Shown here: piece after piece, positions 1-11,439 of the stretch
Numbering within the stretch: position 1 is the first letter of the stretch
How the letters are laid out: the number at the start of each line of letters is the position of its first letter
Source: Opisthorchis felineus
Taxonomy: Eukaryota; Platyhelminthes; Trematoda; Opisthorchiida; Opisthorchiidae
DNA length: 64,000 nucleotides
Assembly (NCBI GenBank): GCA_004794785.1
Contig: SJOL01006412.1
Coordinates: forward strand, 504,092 to 568,091
Reading direction: 5' to 3'
Program-made: the position numbers and the translations under genes
Notes under the pieces: generated by a model
What the model was told of the DNA's origin: nothing
What the model saw: only the letters and a program-made list of their open reading frames with translations
Database searches by the model: none

Positions 1-199
1 TTTAGTTACCCATAGCGTTGCACTCACTGTTCTGTTGATCTGTGCTTTTGGGATGCCGATGGTCATTATCCCTGTTTGCCTCTATTCTGTTGCATTGTAA
101 GTCATGGAGGAATTATGTTGGGGAGAATTGAATCTAACATCCGTGGTGCTACCTAAATAGGAGGTCCTGGCATGCGGGTCAATCGATCGTCAAAACCAG

Positions 200-480
200 A
201 GCAATTACTGTTTCGTTCTTCGAGTAGTCGGGCAAACGAATCCCATCGCTCATGCGTCGGACTGTTTGCCTGCTCAGACGTGATAGTTCAGGTCCGTCAA
301 CTATGCGCCTGTAGAGTAGTGGTAACACCTCGCATGTCACGTATGGGATTCACACCCCAGCATGACCAAGAATACGCACTGCTGATGAGCTCTAATAAGA
401 GGAAAACCCGAGTCCGGAGCTTCTCCCTTTGGTGTGAACTTACTAGGATAATTACTCCAGGATATGACGACACATTTCCA
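200..480 (+). repeat. Hammerhead-bearing repeat, family B, copy 1
   Basis: An interspersed repeat shared with 3885-4110 and 32870-33130. The segment at about 215-340 is the reverse complement of the segment at about 3890-4000; both contain a shared block around the word TATCACGTCTGAGCAGG or its complement. The downstream part (355-460) holds the ribozyme-like core. In this copy and in the 33-kb copy the two parts have the same relative orientation, while in the 4-kb copy the first part is flipped. The open frame across 172-486 is a by-product of the repeat and shows no protein family. Confidence 0.6.
376..420 (+). ncRNA. Degenerate type I hammerhead ribozyme (family B)
   Basis: The strand GCACTG precedes CTGATGA (382-388), then stem II GCTC/TAATAA/GAG and a near-GAAA element, then CCGAGTC ending at 414. 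Comparison of the three copies gives a consensus with a 6-bp stem I (GCACTG/CAGTGC), a 4-bp stem II (GCTC/GAGC), GAAAC, a short stem III and a GTC cleavage triplet. Here the invariant GAAA start and the last stem II pair are lost (GAGG AAAAC instead of GAGC GAAAC) and stem I is mismatched, so this copy is probably inactive. The hammerhead assignment is inferred from the consensus. Confidence 0.5.
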
Positions 481-599
481 AACTAGAGTGATAAGAATTT
501 GAATTCTACAAATCTGACAAACGCCCACAACATAATGATAAACTCCTCATTCTTTCGTTCACGCCGCCATGTACTTCTGGATCTCCATTTGCTTTGCAC

Positions 600-1012
600 C
601 ATCGTACCCGTCATTCGCCTTGGTATGTGTGTTACGCATCCTTGACCTACTTACCCATACCTGACCGTCTCCGTCTGTTAGACCTACTGTAACTTGCTCT
701 GTCGTGATTTCTGTGTGATCGTAACGCCAGTCAGAATCACGAGACTGGCCTCGGAAGAGAAGACCACAATCCACCATTTCGCTCCCCTTTGTTTGATGTG
801 CGGATCTTGACAATGAGCGGTACCGGTCAGCAACAGACTTGGTCACGTGCTGACGCCAAGCGCCTGGCCATTTGAGGCTTGTTGTGTAAGTTTGCTTACT
901 TTTGTGTAAATAGTACCGTAGACTTTCGAACTCAACTCTTCCTTTTGATGTTCAAGACCGTCAAACCTAAGCCTGCCTCAGAGTTTTGTATCTGAGACCT
1001 CATCACCAATGA
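600..1012. repeat. Unclassified ~400-bp interspersed repeat, copy 1
   Basis: This stretch aligns by eye with 30700-31112 along its whole length. Shared words include GACCTACTTACCCAT, AGACTTG followed by CACGT/CACTT, GTAAATAGTACC and AACTCTTCCTTTTGAT or close variants. Neither copy encodes a recognisable domain, and the minus-strand open frame at 559-846 is not conserved as protein between copies. It could be a SINE or an old non-autonomous DNA element; no ends or target duplications were identified. Confidence 0.6.
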
Positions 1013-2264
1013 GAGTTGCACGCATGCCAAGGTTAAAGACTAAATGAATTCTATTTCCGGGACCCTGTATCACCCGATATCCAGAAAAATTCAATTCTAT
1101 GCCAGACTAGCTGAGCCGTACGGGAATAAATTCGGTCAGTCCCAAAACCGCTTATTTGAATCGGGCTAGCTGAACCCCTCCCCCCATGGAAACTGAAACT
1201 TTTCCTTAAAATTACATTTGGACCTCGTAGCTTAGGGTTCCCTTCAGTGGAGACCGTCTGCTAGTTGCCAAAACCAGGAAAACTGCACTTTGGAAATCTC
1301 TTATTTCGTTTTCCAATTTGTCGAAAACCACATGGGTCGTACGACTCGGAGTGAATGGCCGGAAATCTGTCATTGTGTAGTTGAGCCTGTAAGCACCTGT
1401 GACAAGCACCATCGTGGCTAACTTAATCGATACAAATCACCGTGTCAAACCGGCCGAATATTTTAGCGTGGTTTAGCGAGCACCACCAAATTGTCCCAAA
1501 GTAACCCTTCAGAACTCCGTCGCAACGGTCATAGCGGTCGCCATTAGATTATGCTAAACCTCCGGATGTTATCAGACACATCACATGAAAGCGGTGATTC
1601 TAAATTGGTCAACCAAACACTCCTCTTCACTCCAAAAAACCGACGTAGCTGAACTTGTATTTTGACACCTTTAGGAAGCACTTTTGCATTCCCGCGTATC
1701 ATGTTGTATTCATATCTATTAATGCACTCACCGGTTGAGTAATTATTGACAGATGTTGTTTGTAAAATTTTTGTTTCCAGCTCACCTCATGCTAAATTAT
1801 GCGTCAAAAATCAAGAAAAAGAGTGGTCCACTGCCTCCATAGCCCCTCGATTAGGACCGGTTCACTTTGGGTCCTCGATGAACTTTGCAGAAAAGTTAAG
1901 TAAAGTCCCCCCCAAAAAATAACCCTTTAGTTGATTCACAGAGGTAGTCTTGTCAAAACGGGGTGTCTGTATATGATCCAATTTGGTGAACCACGAAATC
2001 TGATGTTCCAAAGTATTGAGCGAAATTTCACCGGAAAAGATAGAACAACAAATTACTCATTTTGGTATAATTTAAACCACTTTTTAATACTGTGCAAAAC
2101 GACATTCACCGGAACATCTTCTGGGACGTCACGGAACACACAGTTACCTAGAATTCTAAAAGATCAAAACTAAAATTAATCTGCCCGTCATTCGCAATCG
2201 GGAAACAGGCACTTCATGCCTTTTCAATGAGCTTGAAAAACAATCATACAATTTGTTGACTTAC
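1013..2264. other. No recognisable feature
   Basis: AT-rich sequence with only short open frames. It is probably intron or intergenic DNA downstream of the minus-strand exon pair that ends at 2265. I see no repeat shared with the rest of the window. Confidence 0.5.
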
Positions 2265-2300
2265 CAGATAGGCTCACTGGATGGGGCGTATTGGACAGAA
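2265..2300 (-). CDS. Candidate 36-nt microexon, Ser/Pro-rich
   Basis: On the minus strand an acceptor (CGTCCACAG) directly precedes 36 nt followed by a strong donor GTAAGT (complement at 2259-2264). The 36 nt are a multiple of three and are entered and left in phase 1, the same phase in which the preceding exon (2388-2648) ends, so splicing keeps the frame and continues a Ser/Thr/Pro-rich stretch (VLSNTPHPVSLS). Symmetric microexons of this size are typical of flatworm micro-exon genes, which encode variable secreted proteins. No further exon was found with confidence. The splice sites are seen; membership in a micro-exon gene is inferred. Confidence 0.5.
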
Positions 2301-2387
2301 CTGTGGACGAATCACTATGATTGTTCTTCATCACCGTGCTCGTGTGCACTGATAATCATAAACAAGTATAGTGAACCAGAGACCTAC

Positions 2388-2648
2388 CTGGAGTTTGCGT
2401 TAAATTCACTGTCGTCCCAGTTTTAGACTCTGAGGACTCTGATCTAGCATCAGATGTTTGCGTCAACAACGTATTGTCTATCAGAGGTTTGGTTTGACAT
2501 GTCGAATGGACTGTAGTTGTGTGTGGCATCGATGGGGTTGTAGTCGGGGTCACCGGCGTCGTGAGGGGTGTGACACATAACGGTGCTCCATGAAGGGATG
2601 AACAGGCAAGTGACCAGATTATAAAACAGAAAGTGTACCTAAATTCGT
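2388..2648 (-). CDS. Candidate exon, hydrophobic segment plus Thr/Pro-rich mucin-like tail
   Basis: A 261-nt (87-codon) exon candidate. It is preceded on the minus strand by a good acceptor with a pyrimidine tract (TCTTTTCCCTTTGCAG) and followed by CAG|GTAGGT. It is phase 1 at both ends, so it is symmetric like the 36-nt exon downstream. The translation starts with a hydrophobic run (about residues 5-20, FCFIIWSLACSS) that could be a signal or membrane segment. A Thr/Pro/Ser-rich region follows (TPLTTPVTPTTTPS) that would suit O-glycosylation. The frame is also open upstream of the acceptor, so an unspliced start at one of the methionines at 2685-2742 is possible. I recognise no family. Confidence 0.45.
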
Positions 2649-3884
2649 CTGCAAAGGGAAAAGATAGCCAATGAAGACTTTGGAACATCAAGTAGCCATA
2701 AATTAAATATAAGTAAAGTGGAAATAGAATGTAAATGGGCACTTTAAATAATATGTGTGAAATGAACTATAATTTAAATACGCCGAACCAGAGTGAAATA
2801 AGTTTAAACTATTCTTGAGGACGTGACGCCTGTGTGACATCCTATGCATAACCATTCTTTTTGGTTGAGTATGCACGTAGTAATTCTTAGATGCCGTTAA
2901 TTAAACCACTGAGGTTGGTCGGCGATCACTGGCACGCCCGCTTGTGTGAACAGACTTATTATTATAAGATTGAAGAAGGGAGTATGGGTCAGCGGAGGGA
3001 TGGCGGAGCTTTTCGAAATTATTTAGCGGCTTCTAAAAATATTACCAGAGGCACATCACACAAGATAAGTACTTTGTTTGTTGTTGCTTCCCAGCAATCA
3101 GAATAATACATTCAACCTTCTATAACACCTCCCAAAAATGCTACTCAAGAGTAAGAACCGTTTTTCGTTTCCAAGACATTTTAATGAAACAATAAAACTT
3201 CTGCGAGCCCACGTACAAGCAAATAAAGCTCCGCTGTGGATTTACAGCAGTTCTTTTTCCAAAAAGGGAAAGAGGTTATTAACGACATGTATGGGCAGTC
3301 TTAGTTAACCAGAGAATAGCTTATTTTGCATGGTGGATATTTTTTGTAGTACCTGAATTCCAGAAGACTTATGCATTTGGTTGTCTCTTCAAGGTCAAAA
3401 TCGAGTTACCTCATCATTTTACAACTTCTGAACCATTGGCCTGCATGGATAGAATGACGAGTCGCTGTGCAACTTTCATTCATCCTGCAAGCTAGTGGTT
3501 TTGGTAAACACATCTTGGTATTCACCGTGATGGCAAATACACACACCATCACCTACCCAGGAGAGTTTTTAAAGGTTTTGTTGATCTACGGCGCTATAAG
3601 CTTCACACTCCCTACCAAAATGGATCACAGTGATTAGGTAAATGGAAACAGAGTTGCGTGATGGCTAGTTGAGTTAGGGTAAGGGTGTTCGACACCCAGC
3701 GGAGTGTCAAGCAGTAGTGCCAAGCAGAAATCACATTACTCTCATTTGAAAGGTTTTCCTACTGTCATGACGCGACTATTATGGTGAGCCAAAATATTCT
3801 AGTTTCAATCTTCTCGGAGATCATCAGCAATGCATATCATTGGCCGTGCTGGGACAGAAACTCCGGACACCTAACATGTGAGGC
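2649..3884. other. No recognisable feature
   Basis: AT-rich non-coding sequence, possibly an upstream intron of the minus-strand exon pair. The short plus-strand frame at 2891-3106 has no recognisable motif. Confidence 0.45.
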
Positions 3885-4110
3885 GAGCGTGTATCTACTG
3901 CTCCACAGGCGTATACTGGATGAACCTGAACTATCACGTCTGAGCAGGAAGGTGGGTTCATGCATGAGCCATGTGATTGGTTTGCCCGACGCCTTCAGCT
4001 ACGACCCAGTGCGAAAATCAGATGTCCAAATTTTCGACCCGAAACGGATGAGCTCTAATAAGATCGAAACTAAAGCCCAGTGCTTCTCCAATTTGCAGTG
4101 GGCACACCAG
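3885..4110 (+). repeat. Hammerhead-bearing repeat, family B, copy 2
   Basis: Second copy of the repeat at 200-480. The 3890-4000 block (TATCACGTCTGAGCAGG, then GTTTGCCCGAC) matches the complement of copy 1, while the ribozyme part (4039-4083) is on the plus strand as in copy 1. The two modules are therefore inverted relative to each other compared with the other copies, which suggests an internal inversion or two abutting insertions. Confidence 0.55.
4039..4083 (+). ncRNA. Degenerate type I hammerhead ribozyme (family B)
   Basis: The core reads CGGATGA where CTGATGA is expected, then GCTC TAATAA GATC, GAAAC, and GCC where the cleavage triplet GTC is expected, then CAGTGC. Stem II and the cleavage site are both damaged, so it is probably inactive. 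It is useful mainly because its undamaged positions complement those of the other two copies and support the family consensus. Confidence 0.45.
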
Positions 4111-7100
4111 AAAGAAGGAAAGCCGTACAAAAGAGAGTGATGTGAATTTTTCAAATCCCACAACCACCTGCAACCAATCAACAAGAAAGTAACTGCAATT
4201 TTTACCTGCAAATTTCAAGAAAACGTCTGTACAGGTGCTATCTCATGTCTAGAAACCGACTCGTCATAAGAAAGCGCTTTGTGGTTGTTGAGTAACCAAG
4301 CTACACACGTGCGTTTAACAGAGGAGATTGCATTCAACTATGGGAGAGTTCAAATCCTATTTCGATTTTTTTCATTATGTTGGGGTAAGTTCAAGAGAAC
4401 GAACACGACCTTTCAAGTGAATTCTAGTTAGACTCCCTTGTGTCGGATAAACATCATAAGTATACTACTCTATCTCTGTGATACTTTTTCTGAACAAACA
4501 AGCAGGAAGACTGAGATGTTTCGCCCCAATAGCCAATGGTTTCTCTGCACATTTGACAAATAATGGATAACTTTAAAAGGTTGGATCCATAGAACGTCGT
4601 GACATGTGCAGCAAGCAGCGAATAATGTTACTTGTTCTCCTTAACTCAAGAATTATTGATGCACATTTGTAAGCCAGTGACGTTGTGTTGATCGTGGGAA
4701 ATAAGATTGTTTTCACTCATGCCAATACAATTTGAGTGATAATTGTTAAATGAGACCCACTCTATGCAGGACAAATAAAATTGGACATAACTTTGACCAG
4801 TGTTCCAAGGAAGCCAAATTTTGTTTTTTCCTTAAGATTTACTGATCAAAAATGGGAATTCCCCTAATCGGATGAGAAACCCGGCTGCACGGAGCTAATA
4901 ATTAAAGGCGGTTTCCAAACCCTGATAAGATAATAGTTTAAATGCAGACAGTTGATTCTCACTTGCAATCTTCAAATCAAATCGACCGTGTGGTACTGAA
5001 ATCCAAAACTACAAAACAATAAAACAAGTCTGCCCACGAGTTACTAGCTTGGAAAGCCATGGAGACCAATCAGGCTCCCCAATACTACAGAAAATACACT
5101 ACTTGTGTTTCCAAGTTTTTTTCACAAGGTCGTGGTTTTGGATTACCCACAGTATACATAGGTACAACGAACACAGCTTATGTTACCTGATATGTAATGG
5201 AGGCGGTGTAGTGGAACAGTTGCAGACACTTGTGCGCAAAAACACGTGTGTACGAGGAATGTGTTCAAAGCTTCCCACTTAACACACCTTGACGTGTTGG
5301 ACACTAATGTTTGCTTGCGTACAGCAAAGTGAGCAAAATGGCTGTATGGACAGGGCTGTTCGCGATAGCAATTGAAATCGCACAACTTAGACGTCTGATT
5401 CCCTTTTAGCCGGAAAAATTGCCAGGAATGTTTTACAAATCAACTGTTTTTCGTTCATTCAGTTAACCAGGTAGATTCCAACCGACCGGTCCAACTATAG
5501 TTTTTCTTGTGATGGCAGAGACTATAAATACATGAAGCTTGTCAATTTAATCCACAGTCCTTGCCCTAATAAAGTGGGGCGGGGGGCAGATGGGTACATT
5601 ATGCGAGAAGCTGGGGGCTACTTTGCTAAATCTACTCTTAGACATTGAGCTCAACATGCCTATTCGTTACAGAAGGTCTAGTAAATCTCATCAGCTAGTT
5701 ACAACAACATAAAGTTGTGACCGAAATGTGACGTGATTGGGTTATGTTTGCTCTGAGATTTAACTGAGCCGACAATAGCTGTTTTCTAGTAACACTAAAC
5801 TTCAGCCCAGTAATGCATTAATGTCTTCTGGAGGATTTTCACCATTCTTTTCGTGCTTACACTTTCGAGGGTTTTGCAGAGGATCCCTAAAATGTGTGAT
5901 TTATCTTGTTATACATATATATATATATATAAAATTTATAACTGGGTGAGCAGTTCAGATGTCAACGTGTCCAACGTGTGACGCCAAAAAGCAAAGGGGT
6001 ACAATTGGGGCACCTTACAGTTTTCGTCGGGTCATCATAAGAATTTTATCGAATCACATGTCTCACACCGAGAGGGTGCAAAGTACTTCTCAGGGAAGTA
6101 AAGGCCAAATAGAAACCTTGGCTTCATTCAAAATGAGAAATTTCCTTCACTATTGTTTACTGAAAAGCACTGTTGCATAACTCCTAGTAACTTACGCAGA
6201 ATGTTTGCCAATGAATTTCAGTGTGCAGTCCGTCCACTGCGTCGAAGGTACTGTTTCGGTAGTACGCGGGCTTCGGCTTTATCTCGCCAGGTTTCTGATT
6301 AGTTATATGCTAATCTATGCTGGGACCTTCTGTCTAGCATAATTACAGCGAGAGTAACCTTGGTTACCTAAACTAGGCAGCACAGGTTGAAGCGTTGTCA
6401 TGCAGAAATATGAAATTCAACTTCTTGATCACAACAAAACTTGTAAATGTATTATGTTTGCCTTGATGTTAAAACCTACCATGATTTTTGTTCCATTTAA
6501 CGAAATAACATTTATTCACCGAAAAACGTGGGACCCTGGACCATGAAAACATTCTAAATTGACTTCGGATATTGTGACTTCCTTCGTGTTTACGCTTCTC
6601 CTGCCTACAGCAGACCAAACCATCTAGGATTTTTCAGTCATACTTTCCATAAACAATGACCATCGATCCGCTTTCGATTTTACATGATAAACTTTCGCTC
6701 TATAGACTGTTAATTTCACGCCCGCTCAGTGAATTAAGGTTTCCATGACTCTGTATCAGAACAGAAAGAGCAGATTATTCACTGGACAAGTCTGACCGTC
6801 AAAAGTAAAATAAGTGGTACTGTTCCAGTTAAACTAAAACCCTATCCAGGAGGATCGGCCAAAAAATCGTCCGAATATTTCAGTCAATAAGGCTTTGTTA
6901 CACTGCATCTATTGTTTATCCAGGCTCTGCTGTGGGCACAAATGGTTCCGTTCCGCCGACGACTTGCATATAATCCTGAATTGTACTCGAATAGACTATT
7001 GGTTTGCTCTCTTGGAGAACATGACTCATCTAGTAATCATGAGGTAATCAAAACCATGGAAACCGAACTCATGAATTTGTAGCACCAGTTGTTGAATCCA

Positions 7101-7855
7101 CAGGCATCGCACACATCGAAAGCACCATAGGGGCACGGTTTAATGAAGGCTTTACGGAGAATTTGATAGCATTTCAATTCCACTTAGCAAGAAAGCTGAT
7201 GGGTTAAGAGTTCTCAATACACCTAGCCGAAACCGGACGTAAATTCGGTGGACGTCTACCTCAGTGATAGGTGCTAAAAATGTGAATGTTCCAGTTTGAA
7301 CGATAAAGCAGAGAATAAAAAATGGGTGATATTGTTGGTGTTTTGCTCAATACATACTGGCACATCAAGAAACCATGCGGATCTGGTCAGGACATTCGTG
7401 TATCTGCTTCGTGAGCTTTGGTATCCTTGTAATCGTGTGTCATCTGAGCTTTCCTGAAAGAATAACCTGCTGCATTTGTTCGAAACGGAATAGACAAGTA
7501 TTATTGGGTATACACTTCTGACGTTCAAAAAATCATTCCCCTAAACACTGCTAGCAGGATAAATGAAATCACCCGGATTGCTAGCAACGCTCGTGTGCAA
7601 AATTTTAAAAAAAAACACAGATTAAGTAACATTTGGTGCGGATGAACCTGGCTTCTCTACGCATCCCAATAACAGCATTAGCTTGCAAGTGAAGCTAACA
7701 AACAACACACCTGGGCTGCTCGACTCGTCGAACCAAAAGGTATATGGTAGATACAATATTACACCTGAATGGTATCAGTTAAACAGATACATGTGCTCTA
7801 ATATTCATCATCCAGCATGCTCTTAAGGGCAGAGATAACTAGCCGTTTTTATCGA
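4111..7855. other. Mostly featureless AT-rich DNA
   Basis: No supported gene. A weak tRNA-like box B (GAGTTCAAATCC near 4346-4357) with a poor box A upstream might be an old SINE head. The minus-strand frame at 5143-5385 and the plus-strand frame at 5959-6180 show no family resemblance. A short TA tract is listed separately. Confidence 0.4.
5911..5932. repeat. (TA)n microsatellite
   Basis: A run of alternating T and A of about 20 bases. Confidence 0.85.
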
Positions 7856-8018
7856 AATACACTCATTTGCATACCAATTTGGTTTTGACTCACCCGGAAC
7901 CCAGCTGAATCTCTCGTTAATGATGTTTTTAAGCAGCTGAATGAGCTGCACCAGGCCGCCTCATGTTTCAGTTGATACGATATTCGAGATATCGCGATAC
8001 ACGTATAGACGTAATACA
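7856..8018 (-). repeat. Hammerhead repeat family A, partial unit without ribozyme
   Basis: Read on the minus strand, this is the part of the family A unit that lies between the ribozyme module of one monomer and the next (from GTATTACGTCTAT to ATGAGTGTAT). The same block occurs at 40618-40780, also on the minus strand. Together with the plus-strand unit starting at 8029 it forms an inverted repeat: the block around AATCTCTCGTTAATGATG at 7912-7929 pairs with CATCATAAACGAGAGATT at 8029-8046. Confidence 0.7.
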
Positions 8019-8028
8019 TTACCCATTA

Positions 8029-8258
8029 CATCATAAACGAGAGATTCGGCTGGGTTTCAGGTGACTCTCCCGTCAAAACCAAATTGATTTGCTGATGAGT
8101 GTATTTGCCGCAATCAGTCCAATTTGGGTTCAAGTAGAACATAAGGTTGACGGAAACTCGGAGACTGTGCCTACCTGATGAGCCCCAAGAAGGGCGAAAC
8201 CAGTCGTGGGCTCTCCAAGGTTGTTCAGCAAATTTATGAACAGTGTATTATGTCTATA
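8029..8258 (+). repeat. Hammerhead repeat family A, unit with intact ribozyme
   Basis: Plus-strand unit running from CATCATAAACGAGAG through AAAACCAAATTGATTTGC, the block CAATTTGGGTTCAAGTAG, the ribozyme (8169-8211) and the tail AGTGTATTATGTCTAT. The same order is seen at 40.6-41.0 kb on the minus strand, and partial copies lie at 10.6, 13.6, 14.1, 17.9, 24.8 and 34.2 kb. GGGTTCAAGTAG resembles a degenerate pol III box B, which would fit a SINE-like transcription unit, but no convincing box A was found. The open frame at 8178-8423 merely overlaps the ribozyme. Confidence 0.75.
8169..8211 (+). ncRNA. Intact type I hammerhead ribozyme (family A)
   Basis: A self-cleaving RNA motif with all core elements in order. 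Stem I is GCCTAC (8169-8174) with GTGGGC (8206-8211), 6 bp including one G-U. The core CTGATGA lies at 8175-8181. Stem II is GCCC/GGGC closed by CAAGAA (8182-8195). GAA is at 8196-8198. Stem III is only AC/GT with a 2-nt loop (8199-8204), and cleavage is expected after C8205 of GTC. The minimal stem III is typical of metazoan retroelement hammerheads such as the schistosome Sm-alpha satellite, which usually act best as dimers. Activity is predicted, not shown. Confidence 0.8.
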
Positions 8259-10555
8259 GCCGTTTTTATGATCACTTATGTTAACGAGCTCCATGGCGGT
8301 TTAAAAATAATCATCAGTCTCACTAAATTGGTAGTTTTGGGTCACGGCCACATTAAACAATCTCCCGAGTTATCGGTCGATTCAGAACAGTGGCATTTGA
8401 TTGCCACGGTGCTCCTACCTTAGATAAGAAGTAATTTTCAGAATATTAGACGGATTATACATCCGTGTTAAATTCCGCTTGCATTCCAAATCAATATGTA
8501 ATTACTTGTTCTGTTCGAACCACCGACGGATTTCAGTGCAAAGACGGGAACAACCCGCTGTCCTTAGACAGCCCAGCGCTTAAAGAGGGGTAGCAGAACA
8601 CTACAGTGAAACGAAATGCAGCGCAACTTCAGAATTTAGGTTTGGGTCTCAACAATTAGTGTTTATACGATGTTTCAGTTATGACCCTGATAAGCAACCG
8701 CATAGTGGATGTTGGAATTTAGGAGAAGGCCCAAATAATTTTTTGGCGAAACGTTTTGGAAGGATAGGGGCGTACCACAAACGATTTTCTCATATTTGAC
8801 CAACGACTGTCATTAAACACTACTGATTATTTGCAACTCATTCATTCACGTACACATCTTCAGATCCTTTTACTAGAACCCAGAACTAAAAAGTCTTCTT
8901 GGATGCCAAACTATTCTAAGATAGCTTTTGGGTTTATAGACTAAACACCACAGTAAGAACGACGCTTGCTATGCCAGATGTGCCAACAAGACGCGACACA
9001 CCGAAATTAACGTGGTCGATCAGTTTATTCTGTGAACTGTAGTGAAACCAGTTAAAATATCCCAATATCAGTCAGCCGAGTGACTTGGTTTTCACGCCTA
9101 TTGGAGTCATCCGTGAACCGGAATTCCTATTGATTGCGTCTGAACCGTAACAATCCATAAAAAGTCGCCTTTTGATGGAGCCAGACAGACTTATACTCTA
9201 ACCATAGAACTTCCGATTTCTGACACTCCAGCATCTAGGAAGAACTAGACATCATAACAAGGTGCACGCTGTGCTGTATATACAGGACTAGCCAACGTGA
9301 CTGGCTCTGTGACTTCCCTCATCTGTCACTCATCTCGTCAAACCGGGGATGTATTTTTACCGATTCTGTTGTCAGAAGTGTTCGAATCTCAGGTTGTCCT
9401 AAAGCTCTAGCTTAAATCGCTCAGCTGAAAAGTGCGGATCAAAAATTTTAGCGTCGGACAAAGGGATTTCATCAGTGCACTGTGATCCAGTGTTGGTCAA
9501 AATCCGGTTGATGTGTATAAACTATACTCACCCGTGGAATGACCGGCAGAACTTAAGCTCCATCGACACGCAGATAGTAAACGGGAATTCATGTGGTCGA
9601 TGAGCACATATTAACAGCTGCTACTGATTCTTCTGATTCTTCCGTATGTCAGATAGTACAACGACCTGTGTGATTACGGTGAGTCCTCCTACGATGTTCA
9701 ACCTCTGCCTGTTAAGCCTCATATAAATCAGCCTAGTGGTTTGTCTGCTGTGGCAAGTCTAGAAAGCCGTACCACAGGTAATACCAGGCTACTTCACACA
9801 CCTACGTGGCAGAATGTGCTAGTGACAAAGCACTAAGTGACTAGACTGCAAACGGAACGGTCAGATTTCATAGCAGCTGGCAAGATTTTATCACAATCTC
9901 GAAGCTACTACTGACACTGTCAGAGGTGTCCTTGAGGTACAAAAGTGCCTGCCACGTTCAGTTCACAAACCGATGGGCTTATGAACTGCTGTACAAGTGG
10001 TAGCGAGTGAATCAGGCGGATGCGCGTAATAAAAAGTGCGATAATGCTAACGAAGTTTCCACTCCAAGCCGATTGTGAACTGAAAATGTTCGTGCCAGTC
10101 TAGTGGAAGACAGTTGGTAGATGGCCTTGGAAACCTCTGTGAAGTGAACTTCACGTACACACAGTCCCTGCGTATATATCTGGTTTATGGAAGCGAATCG
10201 TCGTAAACAGAATGATGGAATTGCCGATCGACTCCCAAGCCGTTTTTTGTGTATGATAAGACTTCCGTAAATTTTTGTGAACTAAGGAATTCTGTTTATT
10301 TTTAAGCCCACACGCATGATGAAAACTCTTGGACTGAAAATTTGATGAAGTTCCTAGTAAGCAATAGCTTAATGAACAGCACGAAGGAAACTCCGCCTAT
10401 CTGAAGAACCCCGAACAAATGGAAAATGTGGGGACACAACGCCTCGAAATCGATTGTATAGAGTGGGTAAACTAAGACATTCGAAAGTTCAATCATCAAC
10501 AATGAATTTAGCTGGATTTACTTGTGTTTCTTGTCTAAATCAAAGTGTGCAAATG
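8259..10555. other. No recognisable feature
   Basis: No open frame above about 60 codons shows a known motif, and I saw no repeat shared with the rest of the window. Confidence 0.45.
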
Positions 10556-10698
10556 AATTACGCCCCATTTGAGTTCAAACAGAAAACTCGGTGGAAAGGA
10601 ACTCGGAGACTCGGTTTATTTTGTGGTCTCAGGAAGGACGAAACCGCTCATGGGCTATCGAAGAGTTTTTAACAACTTTGTGGGTAGTGCATTTCGCC
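10556..10698 (+). repeat. Hammerhead repeat family A, degenerate ribozyme module
   Basis: An old copy: CCATTTGAGTTCAAACAG, AACTCGGAGACTCGG, GGACGAAACC, TGGGCTATCGAAGAG and AACTTTGTGGGTAGTG follow the order of the intact copies. The CTGATGA strand is lost (TATTTTGTG in its place), so no functional hammerhead remains. Confidence 0.6.
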
Positions 10699-11439
10699 AT
10701 TGTTTCATTTTATAGTGTCCATCCACCTTTCTTTATTTTCAAAACATGGTGAGAGGCTTAAATGAATCGGCAATTCACTTTCAAGCAAAAGAGTTTGTAT
10801 AAGCGGTCCGAAGGCGCTAAAAGCCTAAGTTTCTTAACAGAAGTACGCTAATTTGAAGCCAATTACTACAAAGGTGAATCAGGTTGTTAATTAGTTATTA
10901 AATATTACAGTTCACCCTGTCTGTTTGTCGTTTCTGATGCCGGAACTGTCGAGATGGGAATAAGATGTACTTTGGCCAAATGGAGCGGTAAATATTCCGT
11001 AAAACTAACACTCACAAAAGTAGCATACCCGAACGTAAATGCTCTGCTAATTTTACCTTGCGTTGTCATGGAACGTATTCAACGAACTTAAGTAGCTCAA
11101 TGAAAATCGACAAAAATAGCCACCTGTAAAGGAACGAGCAGCGTGAATTGTAACTTATCAGTCGATTGGGATCGTAACATCTTAAAGGCAGCTTAATAGT
11201 TATCCTTATTCGGGACAAAAGGATATGTAATACAGAGATGGTCACTTTTTCATGTGTCTCTACGCTATCATATGCATCATAATTTGACGATCAGGTGATT
11301 GACGACTAGGTTTCAGTCTACTGCTTTAAGTAAGTGAAATGTCGCTGCTGTAATATGTGCAGCCATCAGAATTATTCAATCAACTAAGTTTAATGTGGTA
11401 GTGTGATGGTAGTGTGATTTCCAGTTGAGATTTCGTCCT
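10699..11439. other. No recognisable feature
   Basis: AT-rich sequence upstream of the Penelope-like element. It may contain the element's lost 5' part, but I could not recognise it. Confidence 0.35.

Noticed and set aside
1775..1800. Possible 6-nt microexon (CATGAG before GTGAGC, minus strand)
   Set aside because: The acceptor lacks a pyrimidine tract, and a 6-nt match with splice-like flanks is expected by chance.
4270..4365. tRNA gene candidate
   Set aside because: Only a box B-like word is convincing. The acceptor stem and cloverleaf do not form, so at best it is a SINE trace.
8178..8423. 81-codon open frame starting inside the family A repeat
   Set aside because: It begins within the hammerhead core and is not conserved in other copies.
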